Shown piece by piece: positions 55,760 to 64,000 of a DNA stretch of 64,000 bases. Made by a program: the position numbers and the translations under genes. The notes beneath the pieces are model-generated. The model was not told the DNA's origin. It saw only the letters and a program-made list of their open reading frames with translations, and ran no database searches. Source of the DNA: Beroe forskalii (taxonomy: Eukaryota > Ctenophora > Nuda > Beroida > Beroidae); the NCBI GenBank assembly GCA_011033025.1, contig WFMF01000208.1, forward strand, positions 234,877-298,876, read 5' to 3'. Numbering within the stretch: position 1 is the first letter of the stretch; every line of letters begins with the position of its first letter.

Positions 55760-56450
55760 GATCTCTCAGATAGTGAGTGATATGCAGCTGAGTGTCTCCT
55801 CTCTCAGATAGTGAGTGATATGCAGCTTACTGTCTCCTCTCTCAGATAGTGAGTGATATGCAGCTTACTGTCTCCTCTCTCAGATAGTGAGTGATATGCA
55901 GCTACTGTCTCTCTCAGATAGTGAGTGATATGAAGCATTGCCCCTTTCAGATAGAGTGATATGCAGCTTACTGTCTCTCTCTCAGATAGTGAGTGATATG
56001 CAGCATTCTCTCTCAGATAGTGAGATATGCAGCTACTGTCTCTCTCTCTCAGATATAGTGAGTGAGCATGCAACTTACTGTCTCTCTCTCAGATAGTGAG
56101 TGATATGCAGCTTACTGTCTCCTCTCTCAGATAGTGGATATGCAGCTTACTGTCTCTCTCTCTGTAGATAGTGAGTGATATGCAGCTATGTCTCCTCTCA
56201 GATAGTGAGTGATATGAGCTTACTGCCTCTCTCAGATAGTGAGATATGCAGCTTACTGTCTCTCTCAGATAGTGAGTGATATGCAGCTACTGTCTCTCTC
56301 TCTCAGATAGTGAGTGATATGCAGCTTACTGTCTCCTCTTCAGATAGTGAGTGATATGCAGCTTACTGTCTCTCTCTCAGATAGTGAGTGATATGCAGCT
56401 TACTGTCTCCTCTCTCAGATAGTGAGTGATATGCAGCTTACTGTCTCTCT
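55760..56450. repeat. ~38-bp tandem repeat, TCTCAGATAGTGAGTGATAT type
   Basis: About seventeen units with CTCTCTCAGATAGTGAGTGA and TATGCAGCTTACTGTCTC. Unit lengths vary through CT-run slippage. Its right edge is the exact 5' border of the second DNAJC4-like copy (about 56452). Confidence 0.95.
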
Positions 56451-56503
56451 CTCATTATTTCTTACTTTCCCTCAAAAATACCTGAATAACTTAACATTGC
56501 CAG

Positions 56504-56644
56504 GCAGCAGTGGGAGCGCAGACAACACTTCACTGAGGAGGAGCTCTCAGAGGCGCAGGAAAGGAAAAAGCGATGGGAACGCATCATTGTCACTGTTCTT
56601 TTCATCTACTTCGTGTCAATAATCGTGGCAAACAATTTTAGACT
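56504..56644 (+). CDS. DNAJC4-like membrane exon, second copy (frame intact)
   Basis: The 141-bp version keeps the frame: QWERRQHFTEEELSEAQERK, then KRWERIIVTVLFIYFVSII, then VANNFRL. The hydrophobic run of about 19 residues is a clear membrane span. This copy shows what the exon at 41534 encodes without its missing base. Confidence 0.8.
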
Positions 56645-56989
56645 GTGAGTCATCATTTGGGTAACTTATTTCTATCCCTATTGACACTGGCAATTTGTCT
56701 TTGTGATATAGTTAACCAAAATTCTTGCTTTGTTGTGTGAGATAGCCGGTCACCCTTAGGCTAAATGTGCTTTAAAAGTACGTGTTGACACGTTTTCATA
56801 GCATGCCCACAGAAAATAATTTTAGGTTTTCCGACATTGGCTCCGTAGTTCAAGAGCCATGAAGCCTCACTGTTTACCAAGGCTGAACATGCATTGCACC
56901 CTTGCGTCCCATGACATGTGCTTCGGAAGTTCGCAACATTGATCTGTCTCTTGTTTCTCATCTCGACTGACAGTGTGGTCTCGTTTCAG

Positions 56990-57229
56990 ATCCGCAGCTA
57001 GGAGAAGGATGGCAAGAATCCCCTTGAATCCTGATGATGACCAGATCCGCGTTGTTCAGGCCAGGGGAAGGATGCTGACACCAAGACAACAGGCAGCACT
57101 GGCAAGACAGAGGGAGGCAAAGGGCTTCATAGAATCTTACTATAAGAGTATGCAGGAGAAACAGAGTCGCCCCGAAAAGGAACAAGTCGCTGCTGCAGCT
57201 TCTGCCAATGAGGTCATTCCTCCAGAACT
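56990..57229 (+). CDS. DNAJC4-like post-membrane exon, second copy
   Basis: Same 240 bp and phase as 42018-42257. Substitutions and small compensating indels give ARIPLNPDDDQIRVV and QARGRMLTPRQQ. The donor is GAACT/GTGTCA, weaker than GTATGT in the other copy because four bases are lost. Confidence 0.75.
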
Positions 57230-57403
57230 GTGTCAGAGAGCTTCGAGCGCGATGTTTCACGAAATACGTTTTTAATCCTAAAGGTGACCGGCAGTATCAT
57301 CTTTTACTTACATGTAAGCATGTAGTTAGATTAAATGCACAGTTATCTCTGTCTAGATCCCTCTCTGAATAAAACTATTTGATTACACCCTATTCCATCT
57401 CAG

Positions 57404-57581
57404 TGAAACGAAAGAAGAACGTAGACGTCGCCTATCTCACATGTCCGACATGGAAGCAGGACTTGAGGACGCTAAAATCGTTCAGAAGTACCGGGAAAGA
57501 ATGCGAGTGAGAAGAGCAGGAGTGCAGAGTGTGAGCATGGAAAGCCCTGAGCAAGGCGCGCTTCTGTTAAGAAGGTTGTAA
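57404..57581 (+). pseudogene. DNAJC4-like last exon, second copy, frameshifted
   Basis: Identical to 42439 onward until GAGCAAGGCGCG, where one G is missing from GGGCGCG. The frame then ends at TAA 57579-57581, about 50 residues early. A second missing G follows near 57630. The upstream J-domain exons are absent from this copy. Confidence 0.8.
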
Positions 57582-58419
57582 ATAATAGTGAGAAAGTTGT
57601 TAATAATCAGGAAACTGTGTCTAAATTAGGGGTGATGAGATTCTAAGTTCATCAAACCAGACAGTTCAGCTTCAGAAAGAAATGAATAAATGAATTTGTA
57701 ATATCAATATAATATTGTAATAGTATGAACTCCTGTCTCACTAATTTGATAGTAATAAATCTTCAGAAAGATCAACTTTTCATCATTGGAATGTAAAAAG
57801 ATCTTGTAGTTTACAATGAAGATACTTAAATGAAGAACATAACCTCTTATGCTATGATCCATTATTCAGGTCGGGCATAGATCCGTTTGCCACTTTTTCC
57901 AGGCGCCGGTCTGATGCAGGTCTGATGCCGGTTTAATGCAGGTCTTGTGCCAGTCTAGTGCAGGTCTGATGCAGGTTTGGCGCCAGTTTTGTGCAAGTTT
58001 AGCGCCGGTTTAGCGCGGGGCCTGCGCCAGTCTAATGCAGGTCCTGTGCCACTCTAGTGCAGGTCTAGCGCCGGTTTGGTGAAGGTCCAGCGCTGGTTAA
58101 GCACGGGTACAGCGCTGGTCCAATGCAGGTCTAGCGCCGGTTTATTAATGCAGGTCTTGTGCCAGTCTAGTGCCACTCTGATGCAGGTCTGGCGCCGGTT
58201 TAATGCAGGTCTTGTGCCAGTCTAGTACCACTCTGACGCAGGTCTAGCGCCGGTTTAGTGCAGGTCCAGCGCTGGTTAAGCGCCGGTGCAGCGCTGGTTC
58301 AATGCACCTCGGATGCTATCCCGATATTACTAGTGCATTTTATAAAGATTTGGGGGGGCAACCCCCCATAAACCCCGGTGGATATCAAAATGGCAAATGG
58401 ATTGATGATTTTGGACCCT

Positions 58420-58840
58420 TTTCTGAAATGGTACCATTTTCGATTGATGATTTTCGACCCTTTTCTGAAATGGAACCATTTTTTGTTGAAGATTTTCAAC
58501 CCTTTTCTGAAATGGTACCATTTTTTGTTGAAGATTTTTGGCACTTTTTAGAAATGGTACCATTTTTCTTTGCGTATTTTCGAACCTTTTCTGAAATGGT
58601 ACCATTTTTGGCCCTCTTCCGAAATGGTACCATTTTTCTTTTATGATTTTCGACCCTTTTCTGTTGACGATTTTTGGCCCTTCTTTGAAATGGTACCATT
58701 TTTCGTTGATGATTTTCGACCCTTTTCTGAAATGGTACCATTTTTTGTTGACGATTTTCAACACTTTTCTGAAATGGTACCTTTTCTGTTGAAGATTTTT
58801 GGCGCTTTTCTTAAATAGTACCATTTTTGTTGCGCATTTT
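58420..58840. repeat. GAAATGGTACCATTTT satellite, about ten units
   Basis: Units of 35-45 bp: CTTTTCTGAAATGGTACCAT followed by TTTTTGTTGAAGATTTT or similar. Open frames on both strands (FSEMVPFF-like and MVPFQKRVEN-like) are repeat artefacts. The full-length LINE begins at its right edge. Confidence 0.92.
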
Positions 58841-58844
58841 TGGG

Positions 58845-59233
58845 ATTTTACTGCATGCTGCCATAGGTAAACTGTTAAATTAGGAGACATAAGAATATTT
58901 TAAAATGCACACTCCTGCATAATACATTCTCGCCACCCATTTGTCACCAATTCACCCATATGTTTACTGTTGTGTGTTGTCGGTTTGATTGAAATCTTAA
59001 TTAGCAAGGAATGGAAATGACAGTGAAAAATATGTACTTGAGCTTTTCATATCAATTTAACCCAAGCCATCAACCTTATATTACACAATGACTTTTAACA
59101 TCTTATACTGCCAGAATTTTTATTTCAGGTGTCTGCCAGATCACTTTGCGTCTCATCTGGCCCCTGTTTGAGATGCTGAGAGTGGGGATCGCTCCAGCTA
59201 GCTCCCCGTGCACGGATTGGTGCTCTGGTTCCC
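58845..59233 (+). other. LINE 5' untranslated region
   Basis: Unique sequence between the satellite and ORF1. The exact element start is not marked by a repeat. Such regions carry the internal promoter in LINEs; I see no definite promoter element. Confidence 0.5.
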
Positions 59234-61555
59234 TTGTCCCCTGGAGCGCCTCCCTTCATCATCATGACGAAAGGCAAACGACCAGCCCAGTCTGGAGATC
59301 TGAAAACCCCTGCTGCAACCTTAACAGTCCCAAACAAGAGGGCTGCAAGGTCAGCTGGGAACTCACCTGCTTCTTCTCCAGTGAGTCGTAAAGACTCTCT
59401 CCCTCCCTCCAAGCCACCAACATCAAGCAGCTCAGTCGCTGAAGACCCTGATGAAACACTGCAGATAGATGTCCTAGAAACAAGTTCTAGCACACCAGCA
59501 AACATCAGTCTGCTAGCACCCACCAAGCTGACAAACTGTCCCTGTGCTGTGTTTGACCGGAAAAGCACAGACATCACATGCTCCAAGTGCAACAGAAGCT
59601 GGCACACAGAGTGTTGTAACCTGAAAGGACTTACACAAGCTGTTACCAAGAAATTGGGGCCTAAATGGGAATGCCCCTGGTGCTACCAGCCCTCAGTACC
59701 AAATCCTGATGTCAAAAATGGGAATGAGACTACAGAGTCGTTGAAAGCATTCATGTCTGACATCTCACGACTTCAGAACTGTTCTGAGATGCTAAGGGAT
59801 GGTGCCTCAAGTGTAGAGTTCTTCAATCACCACATCAAACATTTGCTCATTGAGGAAACCAAATTTAAAGATCATAGTAAAACAATCTCTGATCTTGCCA
59901 CGGATGTGAAGCTAATTAAGGATGACATCAAGGAAATGTCACTAAGACTAGCCAAAGGGACATCTGAATTTGAGGATATGAAATCCCACATCTCCACTGG
60001 CATAGTTAAGGATCACACTGCTGGATTCAAGGCTATTCGAGATGAGATTCATCAGTTGAAGGACCAAATGAACTCCTTGATCAGTAAGCCAGCCCAGGAA
60101 ATTTCTCCGGAGCTATCTGAGTCTATAAACAAAATCTCAAGATTTCCAATGGAAGAGATAAGTAAAATTGGGGAGAATGTTGCTGCATTCTCCAACAAAG
60201 TGTCCGACATGCAGCAGTCAATGACAGCAAACACCACAAGAAGCGACAGGCCATCATCTCCGTGTGCTATGCAACCCAACACTACATCACCACACATGAG
60301 GAAAAAAGAGGCTCCTTGTACACCGTTCACGATGTATAAAGACAATGCAGTCACACCCGATCTCAAAGACAGACTCCTTGGATTTGTCCATGGCACAGAA
60401 AGTGCATTCAAAACCATTGGATCTGAAAATTCTAGAGATGTCTTGTATTACAGAGACTATAGATACAGATACGCTGGTGGTGAACATAAGGCTCAGCCCA
60501 TCCCTGATGAAATCAAGAGCCTTATTGACTCTATTAAACCCCAACTTCAAAACCCTGAAGCAGTCTTCAACTCGTGTCTGATCAGCCGCTACTCGACAGG
60601 CTCAAACTGCATACCCCCTCATAGGGATGACGAAGCAGCAATTGATCCTGAATCAGACATAGTAACTGTTTCAATAGGAGCTGAAAGGACAATGACCTTT
60701 GCCAATAACTATGGAACCTCATCCGAGCAGAAGGTGCTTAAGGACAGAAGTGTTCTCGTTTCATCGAGATTCGCACAGGACTTCTGGGTTCACAGCATTG
60801 AACCATGCGAATCATCAGAGATACGGTACAGCTTCACATTCCGCCATATAGCCCCACACTTCATAAACAGCACAGTTATCCTAGGTGACTCGAACACAGC
60901 TAACATCAAGTTCGGGAGTGGGGTTGGTAAGCTCGGTGCTTGGATGCCAGGGAAACGGGTTAAGGTTGGTCACATTGATGCCATCCCTGAACCTGAGAAA
61001 ATCGGACCCTACAGAAATATAGTTATACACACCGGTATTAACAGTATTAACTGTAGCCCGAGATTCAAAAAGTCCAACAGAGCCCTCATTGAGGGCATGG
61101 AGGAAAAAGTGAGGAAAATATGTGAAATGTACCCAAAGGCGAAGGTCTACATAAGTCTCCTCCTTCCAACACGGCTACCATCACTCAATCACCGTGTACA
61201 GGACTTTAACAACCTCATACTGGACATGACGTATGGGATGAACCGAGTGTGTATCATCGAACACTCACTCCTCGGAGATCACCTATCAGACGAGCATGGC
61301 AGATGGAAGAAGGAGTCAGAGAATGTATTCCACCCACACACTGAAGATATGCTTCATCTGGGTAAAAAGGGAATAAGAATCTTTGCTGCTAATTTGAAAA
61401 AAACTGTCGTAAGCAAACCTAGGTCCGAGTCTGCAAATCGTTTTAGTGGAGGGCATGGAAGCTATAGGAGGGCTTTAGAAGGTAGTGGTACTGATTCCCG
61501 AAGGAGATCTGAAGGCCAGAACATACCAAGTCATAATGGTTACCAATCATCATGA
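59234..61555 (+). CDS. LINE ORF1: PHD finger, coiled coil, AlkB-like dioxygenase, SGNH esterase
   Basis: Intact 773-residue frame (a start at residue 11, 59264, is also possible). Residues 1-95 are Ser/Pro/Lys-rich. Residues 102-150 form a PHD-type zinc finger: C102, C104, C116, C119, H124, C127, C147, C150. Residues 160-330 are helical and probably coiled coil. Residues about 363-543 are AlkB-like: NSCLISRYSTGSNCIPPHRD gives H463-x-D465, FWVHSI gives H520, and RYSFTFR gives R531 and R537, the Fe(II) and 2-oxoglutarate ligands of the AlkB family. Residues about 546-722 are an SGNH/GDSL hydrolase: GDSN (S553), HTGINS (N603) and DMLH (D705, H708). PHD plus esterase is known in CR1-group ORF1; the AlkB insert is the unusual part. 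The stop overlaps the start of ORF2. Confidence 0.9.
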   Translation: MSPGAPPFIIMTKGKRPAQSGDLKTPAATLTVPNKRAARSAGNSPASSPVSRKDSLPPSKPPTSSSSVAEDPDETLQIDVLETSSSTPANISLLAPTKLTNCPCAVFDRKSTDITCSKCNRSWHTECCNLKGLTQAVTKKLGPKWECPWCYQPSVPNPDVKNGNETTESLKAFMSDISRLQNCSEMLRDGASSVEFFNHHIKHLLIEETKFKDHSKTISDLATDVKLIKDDIKEMSLRLAKGTSEFEDMKSHISTGIVKDHTAGFKAIRDEIHQLKDQMNSLISKPAQEISPELSESINKISRFPMEEISKIGENVAAFSNKVSDMQQSMTANTTRSDRPSSPCAMQPNTTSPHMRKKEAPCTPFTMYKDNAVTPDLKDRLLGFVHGTESAFKTIGSENSRDVLYYRDYRYRYAGGEHKAQPIPDEIKSLIDSIKPQLQNPEAVFNSCLISRYSTGSNCIPPHRDDEAAIDPESDIVTVSIGAERTMTFANNYGTSSEQKVLKDRSVLVSSRFAQDFWVHSIEPCESSEIRYSFTFRHIAPHFINSTVILGDSNTANIKFGSGVGKLGAWMPGKRVKVGHIDAIPEPEKIGPYRNIVIHTGINSINCSPRFKKSNRALIEGMEEKVRKICEMYPKAKVYISLLLPTRLPSLNHRVQDFNNLILDMTYGMNRVCIIEHSLLGDHLSDEHGRWKKESENVFHPHTEDMLHLGKKGIRIFAANLKKTVVSKPRSESANRFSGGHGSYRRALEGSGTDSRRRSEGQNIPSHNGYQSS

Positions 61556-64000
61556 TGAGGAGTTCAATATAAGAATTGAAAGAGAGAGTTGTAAAGTGTG
61601 CAATAAGTATATTCTGACTCATAACCGTATTATTTCTTGTCAAAAATGTCAAACTATATACCATGCAGAATGCTCAAAATCAAGTTTCAAATTCAATCAT
61701 CTGACAAGGCAATGGCAATGTGCTGACTGTATATTGAACTCTATTCCACGGTATAATCCGTTCATTGACTTAGAAACAGACAGGCATGACCAGTTCGATA
61801 TGCAGCAACTAGATGATGTTAAACAATCTCTGACATACTCAATGATTGCAAGTCATATGACAAAACTGGCCTTAAAACTGCCAGAGATCGTATTTCGAAA
61901 AACAAAAAGCACGTTTTCAATTGCTTTTAATAATATTGATGGGAATAGCTCCAATTTTGATAGCTTTCTTGCCGATATATGTCAGTATGACTTGAAATTC
62001 AATGTGATAGCATTAGCTGAAACAAATTGCGATGTTGAAAATAAAGAGCTGTATGGTATACCTGGTTACGAGTCAGAGTATAACTCGAAAATTGCAAACA
62101 AATCTAAAGGTAGTGGCCTTGGGAATATACATAACTAATGACCACCAATTCACTAGAATTGAGAAATTTTGTCATTGTACTCAAAACTTAGAGTCTCTGT
62201 TCATAGAAAGTAACCAGCACTGATTCTCCTCAAATTATTGGCGTTGTTTACCGACCACCAAGTGGTGATCAAAAACATTTATAAAGAATTTGAGGATCTT
62301 CTTAAGGAATTGCCTGATAAAAACGTTCATATAACTGGAGACTACAACATCGACTTACTCAGCAAGGGAAGTGACGAGTTTGAGCAATTGATCTACGAGA
62401 GAAACTTGATCCCAACAGTATCTATAGCTACCCATGAAAGGCCTGGTTGTAAAAGCCTCCCTCATAGACAACATACTGATTAACTCAACTGATAAATTGC
62501 TCTTGTCAGGCGTTCTCAAGTCAAGAGTCTCACACCACTCCCCAATTTTCAATGTTTTTGAAATGTAGCTCCAACAGTGATGCAAAACCTGAAGAGACTT
62601 CCAAAATACGATTTCTGTGAAACGAATGTAGATAAATTTATCTCCGATGTAGAAAATGAAATTGAGTCATCACCAAAATTATGAATTCCATGAACACAAT
62701 TTCAATGGCTTTGTATCGTTCCTCCACGGAAAAATTGACACCCATTTTTTTAATCGATGAAAAATTTATTCAAATTCAAAAAGGAACAGATTATTTAACC
62801 CGTGGATAACAAATGGAATCATTGCCTCTCAGTGCAGCGCAAATTTACTTCTATGAGCAGTGGAAAAGTCTTGTAACGAGCATAACAAAACAGGGGATGA
62901 TGAACTTTATCAACGTTACAGGAACTTCCGATTTGAGCTAAAAAAGGTTAGTTGTAAGCAGGCCAAGAAATCTTTTATTACTATAAGAAATTCGAAAATG
63001 TACAGGGGAGACATGAAAAAAACCTGAAACTGATCAATGAACTGAGGGGGAAAATCAAAGTTTTCAAGAATTTTCAAGGGGTTGGGAGATAGAAGGTTAT
63101 TGCCAGGTTTTAAAATATTCTTCTCTCTTTCTGGAACCTTAACAAAAATATTTCTTCTTAAAAAAGGTTTGAAGGACCGGGGTAACTTCAAAATTTTTGA
63201 TCAAAAAAAAAATCTCAACAGCTTTTTATGTTCCCCGCACTATAGCAATTTTAAAAATTAAAACAAAAAAAACCAGTATTCCCAATCTTATAAAAAAATA
63301 GGGAAACCCTTCCCCCAAATTTTCTTTTTCTTTGAATGGGATTTTTTTTTAAAAAACCTCAGTAACAAATCTTAAAAAATGACTCAGTCTTTTTAACCCT
63401 TCTCACTCCTCTTTTTTAAAAATCTTGAAATGATTTATAATCGTTTGTAAGTTTTTTCAAGAAAAATATTTTATGAAAAACAATAGGGTTGAAAAAAATT
63501 TCAAAACTGTTAAACCCCTTTTAAAAAGTTATACGAAAACAGGAAAGACTTTTTAAGGTTTTTAACCAGTAAAGCATTTGACACCTATCCTGAAAACTTA
63601 TCCCAAACAAAATTCTATTATCAAATTGTTAAAATTATGAAAAGCTATCTTTGGGTAAAAAACCACAAAACATCAGAAAATTTGATGAAAGTTAAAAGAT
63701 GTTCACAATTTTATGTTTTTTATATTTAAAAAAATATTAAAATTTTGGGAAAAATTTTTATATTGTGATACAAATTTTTGTTTTTGGCAGGAAAGTCTTT
63801 AAAAAAACTAAATAGTTTTGAAAAATTTTTTTTGATTATATTCGCTAATCAATCCCTAATTTAAAAAAAATTTTTTACTTTGGCATAAAATTTTACAGAT
63901 TACCCAAAAAACAGGAGAATTTGAAATTTCTCTGTGGGCTCTTTAAAAAGAAACTCAAAAGGGATAAAAAGTCAATTTAGTTTTATAGATGAAAAATTTG
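61536..64000 (+). pseudogene. LINE ORF2 (PHD-like finger, endonuclease, reverse transcriptase), error-ridden copy
   Basis: The probable start ATG at 61536 lies 20 bases before the end of ORF1, in another frame. The product begins MVTNHHDEEFNIRIERES, then CKVC, SCQKC, YHAEC and QCADC: a complete PHD-like set, C2-C2-HC-C2. The endonuclease follows, with GVVYRPPSGD uninterrupted at 62240-62270. Small indels break the frame from about 61820 onward; after 63040 they are dense, though the DNA still aligns base for base with 45520-46713 of the other copy. The window ends within the RT domain. Confidence 0.8.
63040..64000. other. Low-fidelity terminal kilobase
   Basis: Compared with 45520-46713, this stretch has lost about 200 bases in many small deletions and carries lengthened A and T runs. 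The pattern (loss within short runs, bias to homopolymers) fits uncorrected sequencing error rather than mutation. Frame-based calls here are unsafe. Confidence 0.75.

Larger units (their letters stand above)
56452..58526 (+). repeat. Second copy of 41483-43566 (segmental duplication)
   Basis: Starting from TTATTTCTTACTTTCCCT, the two stretches are nearly identical, covering three DNAJC4-like exons, their introns, the polyadenylation region, TTCAGGTC and the left arm of the fold-back element. Differences are mostly single-base indels in homopolymers and copy-number changes in the 11-bp array. Confidence 0.93.
57873..64000. mobile_element. Second copy of the fold-back element, runs off the window
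   Basis: Starts GGGCATAGATCCGTTTGCCA directly after TTCAGGTC (57865-57872), the same host position as the element at 42910. The 11-bp array spans 57893-58300, followed by the GGGGGGGCAACCCCCC block and a longer GAAATGGTACCATTTT satellite to 58840, then a LINE with its ORF1. Confidence 0.85.

Noticed and set aside
55060-56450. CRISPR-like arrays
   Set aside because: Units are contiguous without unique spacers and the genome is animal.
58302-58890. FSEMVPFF and MVPFQKRVEN repeat proteins on the two strands
   Set aside because: Both are readings of the GAAATGGTACCATTTT satellite.

Overview
The window is a stretch of animal nuclear genome, most likely a marine invertebrate. Spliced exons have GT/AG borders and are separated by long repeat-rich introns. 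Recognisable host pieces are metazoan (TMEM185-like, J-domain proteins, glutaminyl-tRNA synthetase, RING protein). Most of the remaining DNA is transposable elements, inverted repeats and minisatellites. The species cannot be named from the sequence. Fold-back elements built of short tandem repeats with 8-bp target duplications recall the TU elements described in sea urchins, but that is only a hint.

Layout. 1-4.1 kb: inverted duplication whose arms carry decayed copies of the 3' end of the RING gene at 4.1-5.1 kb (minus strand). 5.2-8 kb: decayed LINE ORF1 and old repeats. 8.0 kb: one TMEM185-like exon. 8.4-12.3 kb: diverged direct repeats. 13.05-23.29 kb: a 10-kb nested inverted-repeat structure holding a 1.8-kb CGACT-type satellite, a dispersed GTTACGTAATTCAC motif array, and a 1.85-kb TTAA-flanked insertion whose empty site survives in the opposite arm. 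23.44-25.35 kb: hAT element with a BED-finger relic. 25.6-37.3 kb: satellites, SINEs, a 4.9-kb palindrome and a MITE. 37.5-42.7 kb: DNAJC4-like gene on the plus strand, with an ORF1-only LINE segment and a 487-bp fold-back element in one intron. 42.91-50.86 kb: 8-kb fold-back element with a perfect 8-bp target duplication, carrying two LINEs. 52.5-54.1 kb: second J-domain gene. 54.73 kb: first coding exon of QARS1. 55-56.45 kb: minisatellites. 56.45 kb to the end: a second copy of the DNAJC4-like 3' exons plus the same fold-back element, this time with the upstream, ORF1-bearing half of its LINE.

The most notable content is that LINE. Its ORF1 (59,234-61,555) joins a PHD-type zinc finger, a coiled coil, an AlkB-like 2-oxoglutarate/Fe(II) dioxygenase with its metal- and 2OG-binding residues intact, and an SGNH/GDSL esterase with its triad intact. 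ORF2 starts inside the end of ORF1 and encodes a second PHD-like finger, then an APE endonuclease and a YADD reverse transcriptase. A retroelement-encoded AlkB could act on the element's own RNA or cDNA, as AlkB domains of some plant RNA viruses are thought to do; that is inference.

Sequence quality matters here. The two copies of the DNAJC4-like exons carry different single-base homopolymer indels, and the last ~1 kb of the window is so indel-ridden that it looks like uncorrected sequence. Unmerged haplotypes or assembly error may explain part of the duplication.
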